DNA from: Salipaludibacillus sp047795645 | GTDB lineage: Bacteria; Bacillota; Bacilli; Bacillales; Salisediminibacteriaceae | Direction of reading: 5' to 3' | DNA length: 64,000 nt | Assembly (NCBI RefSeq): GCF_047795645.1 | Contig: NZ_CP181045.1 | Coordinates: forward strand, 4,092,001 to 4,156,000 | Shown: positions 50,980-60,884 of the stretch, in pieces | Numbering within the stretch: position 1 is the first letter of the stretch | Layout of the letters: each line of letters opens with the position of its first letter | Made by a program: the position numbers and the translations under genes | Notes under the pieces: generated by a model | Seen by the model: the letters and a program-made list of their open reading frames with translations, nothing else | Databases searched by the model: none | What the model was told of the DNA's origin: nothing

Positions 50980-52149
50980 ATGACACACGATATTTCGAAT
51001 GAATTTAGTATCCAAACTAGACTATTACACCACAAACATAAGACAGATCCATCTTCTGGTGCTGTCAGTGTTGCTATACAACCGGCTTCCACATTTCACC
51101 AAGAAGGTCTGGATGACTTTGGTGAATTTGATTATGCACGCTCAGGTAACCCAACGAGACAAGCGTTGGAAGAAACGTTTGCTGAACTAGAAAATGGGAC
51201 AGCAGCATATGCTTTTGCGTCTGGAATGGCAGCTATTTCAACGACATTCATGTTGTTGTCAGCAGGTGACCACTTGGTGATTACCGATGACGTTTACGGT
51301 GGAACATTCCGATTTACTACAGAAGTTCTGACTCGTCTTGGGATAGAACATACATTTGTGGATATGACTAATGTCGACGAAGTGAAGAACGCAATTAGAC
51401 CGAATACGAAAATGATTCATATGGAAACACCATCTAATCCAACAATGAAAATTACACCGATCCGTGAGCTCGTTTCGCTTGCGAAGGAGCATAACTGCTT
51501 AACGGTGTTAGATAATACATTTATGACTCCTGTACTGCAACGACCATTAGACCTAGGTGTTGATGTGGTTGTTCACAGTGCGACGAAATTTATTGGCGGA
51601 CACAGTGACGTCGTTGCTGGGCTTGCTGTCGTAAAAGATCCTGAATTGGCAAGTCGACTCAAGTTTTTACAAAATAGTTTTGGCGCGATTCTTGGTCCTA
51701 ACGACTGTTGGTTGATCCTTCGTGGGATGAAGACATTGCATACTCGGATGGAAGCATCGATGAAATCAGCTGAAATGATTGCTCAGTGGCTAACGGAACA
51801 ATCTGCTGTGAAATATGTTTATTATCCAGGGTTAAAGGGTCATCCAGGTTATGAGATTAACGAGTCTCAGTCAGATGGACCTGGTGCCGTTCTCTCATTT
51901 GAACTCGCTGACAGAGAGGCAGTAAAAAAAGTCGTTGATGCTGTCGAAATACCTGTTTTTGCGGTAAGTCTCGGTGCTGTTGAATCGATTTTGTCTTATC
52001 CTGCCAAGATGTCGCATGCCGCGATGCCTCCTGATGAACGAGCGAAGAGAGGAATCACTGACGGCTTGTTACGTTTATCGGTTGGACTTGAGAAACCTGA
52101 GGACTTAATTAGCGACTTTAAACGAGCGTTTGAAACGCTAGTGGAATAG
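50980..52149 (+). CDS. metC: Cystathionine beta-lyase
   Basis: 389 residues, same PLP family: FDYARSGNPTRQALEETFAELE, ETPSNPTMKI, and the PLP Lys in VHSATKFIGGHSDVVAG. Converts cystathionine to homocysteine. Starts at the base after the metI stop, with its ribosome binding site (GGAGG) inside metI, so translation is coupled. Confidence 0.92.
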   Translation: MTHDISNEFSIQTRLLHHKHKTDPSSGAVSVAIQPASTFHQEGLDDFGEFDYARSGNPTRQALEETFAELENGTAAYAFASGMAAISTTFMLLSAGDHLVITDDVYGGTFRFTTEVLTRLGIEHTFVDMTNVDEVKNAIRPNTKMIHMETPSNPTMKITPIRELVSLAKEHNCLTVLDNTFMTPVLQRPLDLGVDVVVHSATKFIGGHSDVVAGLAVVKDPELASRLKFLQNSFGAILGPNDCWLILRGMKTLHTRMEASMKSAEMIAQWLTEQSAVKYVYYPGLKGHPGYEINESQSDGPGAVLSFELADREAVKKVVDAVEIPVFAVSLGAVESILSYPAKMSHAAMPPDERAKRGITDGLLRLSVGLEKPEDLISDFKRAFETLVE

Positions 52150-52167
52150 CGAAAGGAGAGTACCGGA

Positions 52168-54021
52168 ATGGACTTTAGAAAAGACTTATTCGAGAAGGTT
52201 CTCATCGGTGACGGAGCCATGGGTACCTTGTTATATCAAGAGGGCGTGGACGGTTGTTTTGAAGAGTTAACAATTACTGCACCTGAAAAAATAAAATCGG
52301 TCCACCACCAATATATTTCTGCTGGCGCAAACATCATTCAAACGAATACGTATGCAGCGAATTCATTGAAATTGAGTCGTTACCAGTTAGAGGGGCGGGT
52401 TGCGGAATTAAATAACGAAGCCGTAAAGGTCGCCAAGGAAGTGGCACAGGATAAAGCCTATGTCGTTGCAACCATTGGTGGGATTGGCAGTATTCATCAA
52501 AAAGAATACCAGTTAGAAGATATTCAACAAAGCCTCGAGGAACAAGCCGATATTCTTGTTAAAACAGAAGTCGATGGTTTTTTATTGGAAACTTTTTATG
52601 ATTTTGCAGAGTTATCGCAAATTGTGAGATACCTACGTGCGAAGACATCGAAGCCTATTATTGCCCAAGTAACATTAGGAGATATTGGTGTACTGCAAGG
52701 TGGAAAGACGTTAACAGAAGCACTTCAGCATTTGGAATCTGAAGGAGCGGATGTCGTTGGCTTAAATTGCCGAATGGGTCCTTACCATATGTTGCGATCA
52801 TTAGAAGAAGTTCCATTATTGGAAAAGGCGATTCTCTGTGTATATCCGAATGCAAGTTTACCTAATGTCCGTGACGGACGTTTCTTTTATCAATCGAATC
52901 CAAAGTACTTTGGTGATATGACTGAACCGCTAGTTAAACAAGGGGTTCATCTTATTGGAGGGTGTTGCGGAACGACTCCTGAACATGTCAAAGAGATTCG
53001 CAATGCTGTGCAAAAGAGGCAATTAGTTCCGGTGAAAGACAAGGTAGTCAAAGAAACAAAGCGGCCGACCGTTGTGGTAAAAACACCAGATGTACAAGAG
53101 CGATTACCTGATTTTTCTAAGAGAAGGCAGTCGGTGATCGTCGAATTGGATCCTCCGAAAGCTTTGTCACATGCACCTGAATTCATGAAGGGTGCACAAG
53201 CTCTGAAAGAAGCAGGTGCGGATGCGGTGACGTTGGCAGATAATTCGTTAGCGCAAGCTCGAATTGACAACTTGGCGCTTGGATCATTGATGAAGCAACA
53301 AACGGGGGCGCGACCGCTTCTTCATGTTGCTTGTCGAGATAGGAATATGATCGGCCTGCAATCTCATTTATTAGGGCTTCATACATTAGGTATTCATGAT
53401 GTGTTGGCGATCACAGGAGATCCAGCTAAAGTAGGAGACTTTCCAGGAGCGAGTTCGGTATATGACATGGCTTCATTAGATTTAATCCGATTGATGAAAC
53501 AATTGAACGAAGGGATGTCCTTCTCCGGAAAGGATTTGGGAGCAAAGACGTCATTTACCGTGGCAGCGGCCTTTAATGCGAACGCAAGGAGACTCGATCG
53601 AGAAGTGACGCGTCTCGAGAAAAAAATCGAGGCAGGGGCAGACTATTTCATGAGTCAGCCTGTCTACAGTGAAGAGCGATTCCAAGAAATTCATGAAGCG
53701 ACAAAGCACTTGCCAGTCCCAGTTTATGTTGGAATCATGCCGTTAGTAAGCAGTAGAAATGCGGAGTTTCTTCACCATGAAGTTCCGGGTATTTCCTTGA
53801 CTCAAGGTGTACGCGATCGGATGGCGAAGTTTGATGGCGATCGTGAAGCAAGCGAGCGTGAAGGGTTAAGTTTAGCAACTTCGTTAGTAGATGCCGCAAC
53901 GGAGTACTTTCCGAGTATTTACTTAATTACGCCTTTTTTACGGTACCAAATGACCGCAGATTTAACGAAGCATATTATTAGTAAGCAGAAGAACGTGGCT
54001 TCAGTAACAGGAAGAGCATGA
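52168..54021 (+). CDS. yitJ: Bifunctional homocysteine S-methyltransferase / methylenetetrahydrofolate reductase
   Basis: 617 residues: N-terminal zinc-dependent homocysteine-binding domain (GDGAMGTLLYQ, Cys in VGLNCRMGP, and GGCCGTTPEH with two zinc Cys), then from about residue 310 an MTHFR domain (VIVELDPPK, LAITGDPAKVGDFPGA). As in B. subtilis YitJ it makes 5-methyl-THF and may use an alternative methyl donor. AAAGGAGAG precedes the ATG. Third gene of the operon. Confidence 0.94.
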   Translation: MDFRKDLFEKVLIGDGAMGTLLYQEGVDGCFEELTITAPEKIKSVHHQYISAGANIIQTNTYAANSLKLSRYQLEGRVAELNNEAVKVAKEVAQDKAYVVATIGGIGSIHQKEYQLEDIQQSLEEQADILVKTEVDGFLLETFYDFAELSQIVRYLRAKTSKPIIAQVTLGDIGVLQGGKTLTEALQHLESEGADVVGLNCRMGPYHMLRSLEEVPLLEKAILCVYPNASLPNVRDGRFFYQSNPKYFGDMTEPLVKQGVHLIGGCCGTTPEHVKEIRNAVQKRQLVPVKDKVVKETKRPTVVVKTPDVQERLPDFSKRRQSVIVELDPPKALSHAPEFMKGAQALKEAGADAVTLADNSLAQARIDNLALGSLMKQQTGARPLLHVACRDRNMIGLQSHLLGLHTLGIHDVLAITGDPAKVGDFPGASSVYDMASLDLIRLMKQLNEGMSFSGKDLGAKTSFTVAAAFNANARRLDREVTRLEKKIEAGADYFMSQPVYSEERFQEIHEATKHLPVPVYVGIMPLVSSRNAEFLHHEVPGISLTQGVRDRMAKFDGDREASEREGLSLATSLVDAATEYFPSIYLITPFLRYQMTADLTKHIISKQKNVASVTGRA

Positions 54022-54063
54022 TAATAGAAGTCGGAAATAGTAACCAAAGAAAGGGCGATCAAC

Positions 54064-57000
54064 ATGGGAAAGTCATCCTTTGAAGAAGCACTAAAGGAAC
54101 GAATTCTTGTTCTCGATGGAGCGATGGGGACAATGCTGCAAAATGCAGATTTAACCGCGGAAGATTTTGGTGGCGAAGAATTTGAGGGCTGTAATGAATA
54201 TTTGAATTTAACGGCGCCTCATGTGATTCAACGCATCTATCATGATTATTTAGAAGCTGGGTCTGACATTATTGAAACAAATACGTTTGGTGCAACAAAC
54301 ATTGTACTGGCTGATTATGATTTACAGCATATCGCATATGAAGTCAATAAAGTTTCCGCAGAACTAGCTGTGAAGGAAGCTGCGAAATTTACTACCTCTG
54401 AAAAGAAACGGTACGTAGCGGGAGCAATGGGACCGACAACGAAATCATTATCGGTTACTGGTGGTACGACGTTTGATGAATTGATAGACTCGTACCGAGA
54501 ACAAGTAGAAGGACTACTTGACGGTGGCGTAGACATATTATTATTAGAAACTAGCCAAGATATGAGAAATGTCAAGGCTGCTTATGTAGCGATAGACCAA
54601 GTTGTAAGCAAGCGGAATATTCATGTTCCATTGATTGTGTCAGGTACGATCGAACCGATGGGAACGACGCTAGCAGGTCAAAGTATTGAGTCATTTTATA
54701 TTTCATTAGAACATATGAATCCGACAGTTGTTGGGTTGAATTGTGCAACTGGTCCGGAATTTATGCAGGACCATCTCCGTTCATTATCAGACCTGTCAAC
54801 GTCGTATGTTCATTGTTATCCAAATGCAGGACTGCCGGATGAAGAAGGACATTATCATGAATCACCTGAATCATTGGCGAGAAAGTTAGAAGGTTTTGCT
54901 GAGAAAGGCTGGCTCAATATTGTTGGAGGTTGTTGCGGAACGACACCCGAACATATACGTGTCATGTCGGAAAAATTGTCAGGGTACAAACCTCGTCAAC
55001 CAGTCAAAGAGCATCCACATACGATTTCAGGGATTGAACCATTAGTTTATGACGATTCTTTGCGGCCTTTATTGGTCGGCGAGCGTACAAATGTCATCGG
55101 TTCTCGCAAATTTAAACGGCTAATTGCCGATGAGAAATTTGAAGAAGCTTCTGAAATTGCTCGTGCACAAGTAAAACGCGGAGCGCATGTCATCGATGTA
55201 TGTCTAGCAGACCCTGACCGTGAAGAACTCGACGACATTGAGGAATTTCTGCATCATGTTATCAATAAGGTGAAAGTACCACTAATGATTGACTCGACAG
55301 ATGAAGTAGTGATTGAACGAGCTCTGACTTATTCGCAAGGAAAAGCGATCATTAATTCAATCAACTTAGAGGATGGCGAAGAAAGATTTGAAGCAATAGC
55401 CCCTTTAATAAGACGTTATGGTGCAGCAGTTGTCGTCGGAACGATTGACGAGGTTGGAATGGGCGTCACGGCAGAGCGAAAGCTTGAGATTGCGAAACGT
55501 TCGTATGATTTATTAGTCAATAAATACGGAATTGACGGAAAAGATATTATTTTTGATCCACTTGTCTTTCCGGTTGGAACTGGTGATGAACAATACATCG
55601 GATCTGCAGAAGCAACTATTGAAGGTATTCGTATGATTAAAGAAGCACTCCCAGAATGCTTAACAATTCTAGGAGTCAGTAACGTTTCGTTTGGTTTGCC
55701 TCCACTAGGACGAGAAGTATTGAATGCCGCGTACATGTTCCACTGTACGAAAGCTGGACTTGATTACGCAATCGTCAATACTGAGAAATTAGAGCGGTAT
55801 GGTTCAATCTCGAAAGAAGAGAAACAGTTGGCAGATGACTTACTTTACCGAACAACTGACGAAACATTAGCGACCTTTACGGCATTTTACCGCGAGAAGA
55901 AACCCGAGAAAAAAATCGAAGCTTCGACAATGTCTTTAGAAGAGCGACTTGCAAGTTATATCGTCGAAGGCACAAAAGAGGGCCTATTTAAGGACTTGGA
56001 TGAAGCATTAGGAAAATATGATGTCCCATTGGAAATTATTAATGGACCGTTAATGGCCGGGATGGATGAAGTAGGCAAGCTGTTTAATAATAACGAGTTG
56101 ATCGTAGCTGAAGTTCTGCAAAGCGCCGAAGCGATGAAAGCGGCTGTTGCTCATTTAGAACCTCATATGGAGAAGAAAGAGGACGACCGTGGAAAAGGTA
56201 AATTCCTTCTCGCTACGGTTAAAGGCGACGTTCATGACATCGGCAAAAATCTCGTGGAAATCATTTTGAAAAATAACGGATTTAAGATTGTCAATTTAGG
56301 TATAAAAGTAACCGCAAATGAACTGATTGAAGCGGTTGATAGAGAAGATCCAGATGCAATTGGATTATCGGGATTGCTCGTAAAGTCTACGCAACAAATG
56401 GTTCTAACTGCCAATGACTTACGCGAACGAGGAATTTCTATCCCTATTTTAGTAGGTGGGGCAGCGTTAACTCGCCGTTTTACGGAAAATAAAATATCCA
56501 AACAGTATGAAGGACTTGTTCTATATGCGAAAGATGCGATGAATGGTTTGGATTTAGCAAACAAGCTAGCAAGACCAGATGATCGTGAACAATTGATTGT
56601 TGCCCACCAAGAAAAGCAACAACAAATTCGTGAAGCAGAAGCAAATGGTGAAGGAAAAGATTCTAAACAGGGCGCGGCGACAGCAACGCTTGAGATTCCA
56701 CGATCAAAAGTGGCTAAAGACGCACCATTGTATAAGCCGGAAGATTACAACGTACATGTGTTGAAAAACTATCAGTTATCTCACCTTCATCCTTATATTA
56801 ATATGCAGACATTACTTGGGCAGCATTTAGGTGTTCAAGGAAATATTAAGCGAAACATTGAACGAGGCGACAAAAAAACATTGGAATTACGAGATAAAGT
56901 CAATGATTTAGTGACTCGTGCTGACAAGGATGGCACCTTACGTGCGGACGGGTTATATCAGTTTTTCCCGGCCCAATCAGACGGGAATGATGTTATCGTC

Positions 57001-57522
57001 TATGACGCTAATGACCACAGTAAAGTATTAGAGCGATTTACGTTTCCACGCCAAGAAAAGGAACCATATTTATGTTTAGCAGACTTTCTGAGATCTGTTG
57101 ACAGTGGGGAAATGGACCATGTTGGCTTTATGACAGTGACAGCAGGAAAAGGCGTCCGGAAGTTAGCTGAGGAAGCGAAAGAAGCGGGCGAATATCTTGA
57201 TAGTCATTTAATTCAAGCAGTTGCATTGGAAATTGCAGAAGGTTTTGCAGAGAGGGTTCATCAAATGATGCGTGATAAATGGGGATTCCCTGACTCGCCA
57301 GACTTTACGATGAGGGAGCGATTCTCTGCTCGTTACCAAGGTGTTCGTGTCTCATTTGGTTATCCTGCTTGCCCGAACCTCGAAGATCAGGCGAAATTGT
57401 TTGGCTTGATCGACCCAGGAAAAATCGGCATAGAGCTAACCGACGAATACATGATGGAACCTGAAGCCAGCGTATCAGCGATGGTCTTTGCTCATCCAGA
57501 AGGTCGATATTTTAGCGTTTAA
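54064..57522 (+). CDS. metH: Cobalamin-dependent methionine synthase
   Basis: 1152 residues with all four modules: homocysteine domain (GAMGTMLQ, GGCCGTTPEHI), pterin-binding domain (VGERTNVIGSRKF, DVCLADPDRE in place of the usual DVN), B12 domain with the cobalt-ligand His in DVHDIGKN, and the SAM-dependent reactivation domain (RFSARYQGVRVSFGYPACP, EASVSAMVF). Remethylates homocysteine with 5-methyl-THF. Last gene of the S-box operon, next to the MTHFR-containing yitJ that supplies its methyl donor. Confidence 0.95.
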   Translation: MGKSSFEEALKERILVLDGAMGTMLQNADLTAEDFGGEEFEGCNEYLNLTAPHVIQRIYHDYLEAGSDIIETNTFGATNIVLADYDLQHIAYEVNKVSAELAVKEAAKFTTSEKKRYVAGAMGPTTKSLSVTGGTTFDELIDSYREQVEGLLDGGVDILLLETSQDMRNVKAAYVAIDQVVSKRNIHVPLIVSGTIEPMGTTLAGQSIESFYISLEHMNPTVVGLNCATGPEFMQDHLRSLSDLSTSYVHCYPNAGLPDEEGHYHESPESLARKLEGFAEKGWLNIVGGCCGTTPEHIRVMSEKLSGYKPRQPVKEHPHTISGIEPLVYDDSLRPLLVGERTNVIGSRKFKRLIADEKFEEASEIARAQVKRGAHVIDVCLADPDREELDDIEEFLHHVINKVKVPLMIDSTDEVVIERALTYSQGKAIINSINLEDGEERFEAIAPLIRRYGAAVVVGTIDEVGMGVTAERKLEIAKRSYDLLVNKYGIDGKDIIFDPLVFPVGTGDEQYIGSAEATIEGIRMIKEALPECLTILGVSNVSFGLPPLGREVLNAAYMFHCTKAGLDYAIVNTEKLERYGSISKEEKQLADDLLYRTTDETLATFTAFYREKKPEKKIEASTMSLEERLASYIVEGTKEGLFKDLDEALGKYDVPLEIINGPLMAGMDEVGKLFNNNELIVAEVLQSAEAMKAAVAHLEPHMEKKEDDRGKGKFLLATVKGDVHDIGKNLVEIILKNNGFKIVNLGIKVTANELIEAVDREDPDAIGLSGLLVKSTQQMVLTANDLRERGISIPILVGGAALTRRFTENKISKQYEGLVLYAKDAMNGLDLANKLARPDDREQLIVAHQEKQQQIREAEANGEGKDSKQGAATATLEIPRSKVAKDAPLYKPEDYNVHVLKNYQLSHLHPYINMQTLLGQHLGVQGNIKRNIERGDKKTLELRDKVNDLVTRADKDGTLRADGLYQFFPAQSDGNDVIVYDANDHSKVLERFTFPRQEKEPYLCLADFLRSVDSGEMDHVGFMTVTAGKGVRKLAEEAKEAGEYLDSHLIQAVALEIAEGFAERVHQMMRDKWGFPDSPDFTMRERFSARYQGVRVSFGYPACPNLEDQAKLFGLIDPGKIGIELTDEYMMEPEASVSAMVFAHPEGRYFSV

Positions 57523-57540
57523 AGAAGTGATGAAACATCG

Positions 57541-57583
57541 AAGAGGCTGTCCCAAAAGTAACATTTTGGTGATGGTCTCTTTT
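57541..57583 (+). terminator. Terminator of the methionine operon
   Basis: AAGAG ... CCAAAA-GTAAC-TTTTGG ... CTCTTTTG: an interrupted stem ending in T residues, just after metH. Confidence 0.65.
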
Positions 57584-57635
57584 GTATTTACATTTGGTCG
57601 TTTTTATGAGGGGAATGGGCTGAACGAGGAGATTT

Positions 57636-58207
57636 GTGCCCCATGGCGAGTGGATTTGGAAGGGAAGGGTCACAAGCAGAAGCGTCTTGTGCCCCATGTC
57701 GAGTGGGTTTGGAAAGGAAGGGTGACAAGAGAGAGCGTCTTGTGACCCATGTCGAGTGGATTTGGAAAGGAAGGGTGACAAGAGAGAAGCGTCTTGTGCC
57801 CCATGTCGAGTGGATTTGGAAAGGAAGGGTCACAAGAAGAAGCGTCTTGTGACCCATGGCGAGTGGATTTGGAAAGGAAGGGTCACAAGAAGAAGCGTCT
57901 TGTGACCCATGTCGAGTGGGTTTGGAAAGGAAGGGTGACAAGAGAGAGCGTCTTGTGACCCATGTCGAGTGGGTTTGGAAAGGAAGGGTGACAAGAGAGA
58001 GCGTCTTGTGACCCATGTCGAGTAGATTTGGAAAGGAAGGGTGACAAGAGAGAGCGTCTTGTGCCCCATGGCGAGTGGATTTGGAAAGGAAGGGTCACAA
58101 GAAGAAGCGTCTTGTGCCCCATGGCGAGTGGATTTGGAAAGGAAGGGTCACAAGAAGAAGCGTCTTGTGCCCCATGGCGAGTGAATCTGGAAAGGAAAGG
58201 TCACAAG
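57636..58207. repeat. Tandem array of 11 units of about 53 bp
   Basis: Units contain CCATGKCGAGTGG, TTTGGAAAGGAAGGGT and a hairpin CACAAG-AAGAAGCGT-CTTGTG. A second version has GACAAG-AGAGAGCGT-CTTGTG. Periods run from 52 to 54 bases, so all frames shift; open frames inside are by-products. The last unit (58170-58207) is diverged. It lies between the metH terminator and catE. Confidence 0.95.
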
Positions 58208-58484
58208 TGATAGCATCTTATAAAATACAGCCGAGATTTGACCGATTTAATTCACTATTCCTTTCCCAGAAAAACTATTTAATAGTTTCTTCTGTGCATT
58301 GTTCATGATCTCAGCCCTCAGATCAAGAGAAAATCAAAAAAAGCCAAAAAAGATGATCGCCAGAGTAAAGTAGTCGATCTTTTTGGCTTTTCGATAAATT
58401 ATAAGAAATCTATAATAGAAAGAGGTTTCCATCAAGGCTGCCTAGTCAGGAACTTTGGGAGGAGAGCCTCATATGTGGCATCTC
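58208..58484. other. Spacer between array and catE
   Basis: No gene is seen. It contains the bidirectional terminator at 58334-58391. Confidence 0.6.
58334..58391 (-). terminator. catE terminator, possibly bidirectional
   Basis: AAAGCCAAAAAAGAT pairs with ATCTTTTTGGCTTT across about 25 bases; T-runs follow on either strand. Confidence 0.85.
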
Positions 58485-59348
58485 TTATTCCTCACTCACC
58501 GACAATTTGATTTTATTTCCTGCTGGATCAACTGTGTAGAACTCATTCGAAACTTCCTCAACAGAAAACCCCTGTTGTGACAAATTCGCAAGTACTTGCT
58601 TTCGCGATTTTGAATCAGGGTAAACAATTTGATACCAACTAATACCAACACTTTTTTCATCCGGAGGTGGGGCGCCAACACCAGCCCACGTATTTAGGCC
58701 GATATGATGATGATAATCTTGACTTGAAATAAATAACGCTTGGTTCCCGAATTGGCAAACAACATTAAATCCTAATCCATCGCAGTAAAATGATTCAGCT
58801 TTGCCCAAATCAGAGACATGCATATGAATGTGCCCCATGACTGTACCTGGAGAAATGTTGGCCCATTCGTGTCCAACAGCTTCGGCTAATAAAGCTTCTG
58901 CATCCATCGGATCAACGGCCATTTTTACTTGGCCATCTTGCCATTCCCATTCGTTTGAAGGACGGTCAATATAGATTTCAATCCCATTGCCATCAGGATC
59001 AGCTAAATATATCGCTTCACTAACTAGGTGATCCGAGGCACCCTGTATTGGATAGTTACTTTCGATTAAGTGTGTTAGCAACTTTGCTAATTCGACTCGA
59101 CTAGGTAACAGTAGTGCGAAGTGATACAGTCCAGTTGTTCTAGTAGGCTGTTTTTCAACGACATCGACAGGCTGCTCAAGGCTAATTAAAGGTGTGTCAC
59201 CATTAGCAGACAAGACTGCGGTTCGCTCTGTTTGTAGGAGTAGATGCAACCCTAGCGTCTTTTCGTAAAACTCAATTGATTGATGCAAGTTTTTTACTTT
59301 TAATAAAACTTCATTTATATAAGTGGCAGGTGATTGGTGAAAAGTCAT
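58485..59348 (-). CDS. catE: Catechol-2,3-dioxygenase-like VOC protein
   Basis: 287 residues, two vicinal-oxygen-chelate halves. Metal ligands fit His in GHIHMHVSDLGKAESFY, His in the DYHHHIGLNTW segment and Glu in NEFYTVDP. Same length and motif order as B. subtilis CatE, which opens the catechol ring and confers quinone/catechol tolerance. GGAGG six bases before the ATG. Its upstream region has an inverted repeat that could bind a YodB/CatR-type repressor. Confidence 0.88.
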   Translation of the reverse strand: MTFHQSPATYINEVLLKVKNLHQSIEFYEKTLGLHLLLQTERTAVLSANGDTPLISLEQPVDVVEKQPTRTTGLYHFALLLPSRVELAKLLTHLIESNYPIQGASDHLVSEAIYLADPDGNGIEIYIDRPSNEWEWQDGQVKMAVDPMDAEALLAEAVGHEWANISPGTVMGHIHMHVSDLGKAESFYCDGLGFNVVCQFGNQALFISSQDYHHHIGLNTWAGVGAPPPDEKSVGISWYQIVYPDSKSRKQVLANLSQQGFSVEEVSNEFYTVDPAGNKIKLSVSEE

Positions 59349-59384
59349 AGAATAACCTCCGTAAGATTTATGTATCTACTAACT

Positions 59385-59415
59385 TAAAGTAAGTTTATAA
59401 TAAAAAGTTACTTTA
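59385..59415 (-). promoter_or_regulatory. Inverted repeat in the catE promoter
   Basis: TAAAGTAA and TTACTTTA, perfect 8-bp arms with 15 bases between, 37 bases upstream of catE. A TTAC...GTAA type site fits DUF24/MarR thiol-based repressors such as CatR/YodB. Confidence 0.45.
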
Positions 59416-59663
59416 TACAAGATTAAATCGTCATTCCCTATGGTACACATTCCAAAACATCCTCAACTTCATTTGTATCGTTAGTTATAAAAACAGCTAA
59501 CAAAAGAAAGGCTGAAGATTTATACTCTATATTCATCTTATTGTCAATTAATAGTTCGATAATTGAAAAAATATCCGACTCTTATCTTTGCAACGATGAC
59601 AGGCACCCTTTTAACATGGTAAAATAAGTCGTGTTGATCAGAGAAAAAAAGGAGTGTCATGAT

Positions 59664-60596
59664 ATGAGTAAAGAGAAAGTGTTAATTTTCGGGCATCAGA
59701 ACCCAGACACAGATACGATTTGTTCAGCATTGGTATATGCAGATTTGAAAAAAGAATTGGGAATGAATGCTGAACCGGTCCGTCTAGGAGAAGTTGGTGG
59801 CGAGACTCAATATGCGTTGGATCATTTTGGAGTAGATGCCCCACGCCAAGTAGAGACGGTCGCAAACGAAGTGAATCAAGTTATTCTCGTTGATCACAAT
59901 GAGAGCCAACAAAGTGTCAAGGATCTAGATAAAGTAGAAGTGATTGAAGTTATTGATCACCACAGAGTTGCTAATTTTGAAACAGAAGGACCGCTTTATT
60001 ACCGGGCGGAACCTGTTGGTTGTACAGCGACGATCTTGAACAAACTATACAAAGAAAATGGTGTAAAGATCAAGAAAGAGATGGCGGGATTAATGGTTTC
60101 GGCAATTATTTCCGATTCGTTGTTATTCAAATCGCCTACATGCACAGATGAAGATGTAGCAGCAGCAAAAGAACTCGCTGAAATTGCTGGAATGAATGTC
60201 GATGAATATGGTCTTGAAATGCTGAAAGCGGGCGCTGATATGAGTGGGAAGACGGTCGAGCAGTTGATCTCATTAGATGCAAAAGAATTTACGATGGGTA
60301 GCCATAAGGTAGAAGTTGCTCAGGTGAATGTTGTAGATACGAATGATGTACTTGGGCGCAAAAAAGACGTTGAAGCTGCAATGACAAAAGTTATCGCTGA
60401 TAAAGGCCTTGGATTATTTGTTTTAGCAGTAACCGATATTTTAACAAATGATTCCGTTGTCGTTGCCGTTGGTAACCAAACGGATGCAGTAGAGAAAGCC
60501 TTTGATGTGAAGCTTGAAGATGGACAAGCAACACTTGCAGGCGTTGTTTCTCGTAAAAAACAAATTGTGCCACAATTAACCAGTGCGTTGTCATAA
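59664..60596 (+). CDS. ppaC: Manganese-dependent inorganic pyrophosphatase
   Basis: 310 residues of the DHH family II pyrophosphatase: FGHQNPDTDTICSA (His/Asp metal ligands), VDHNE, the DHH motif in VIDHHRV and the C-terminal RKKQIVPQL that binds pyrophosphate. Hydrolyses PPi. GGAGTG precedes the ATG at 59664. Confidence 0.95.
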   Translation: MSKEKVLIFGHQNPDTDTICSALVYADLKKELGMNAEPVRLGEVGGETQYALDHFGVDAPRQVETVANEVNQVILVDHNESQQSVKDLDKVEVIEVIDHHRVANFETEGPLYYRAEPVGCTATILNKLYKENGVKIKKEMAGLMVSAIISDSLLFKSPTCTDEDVAAAKELAEIAGMNVDEYGLEMLKAGADMSGKTVEQLISLDAKEFTMGSHKVEVAQVNVVDTNDVLGRKKDVEAAMTKVIADKGLGLFVLAVTDILTNDSVVVAVGNQTDAVEKAFDVKLEDGQATLAGVVSRKKQIVPQLTSALS

Positions 60597-60613
60597 CACT
60601 ACTAAACTTAGAG

Positions 60614-60661
60614 GAAACACAAGCTTTCGAGAGTTAATTCTCTCTGAAGCTTGTGTTTTTT
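60614..60661 (+). terminator. ppaC terminator
   Basis: AAACACAAGCTT pairs with AAGCTTGTGTTT, inner GAGAG/CTCTC, with T residues following. Confidence 0.9.
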
Positions 60662-60705
60662 CATAAGTTATCGGATTTCCGTGCCCTTTAAAAAGTTACG
60701 CAAAT

Positions 60706-60792
60706 GCGAAAGGAAGAAGACGAGGGTTACCGTACCCATCAGAGGAGCATGGGAATCTGAAAGGAAGCAAACAGATTGCCATCGGTCCTCCC
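60706..60792 (+). repeat. Degenerate hairpin-repeat copies
   Basis: GAAAGGAAG occurs at 60708 and again at 60759, a 51-base period like the cotX-side array, and the second is preceded by GGGAATCT as in the last unit of the 58-kb array. Small hairpins (GGGT-TACCGT-ACCC; CCCAT...ATGGG) lie between. Confidence 0.45.
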
Positions 60793-60884
60793 AGAAAGAA
60801 ATAAGAATATTTCTAACCTATTTTAGAAGGCTATTACATGATGATGTCGAATTGATTTGTATAAAGGAAATGGAGTTGGTCCTG

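Noticed and set aside
57588..58122. Several open frames on both strands with repeated peptides
   Set aside because: They arise only because the 53-bp repeat lacks stops; the unit is not a multiple of three, each frame drifts, and none has a ribosome binding site.
57636..58207. CRISPR array
   Set aside because: Units are contiguous and near-identical along their full length, with no unique spacers, and no cas genes are present.
60651..60884. N-terminal extension of the SDR gene
   Set aside because: It covers the ppaC terminator tail and repeat-like sequence, and the SDR fold begins exactly at the ATG at 60885, which has a ribosome binding site.
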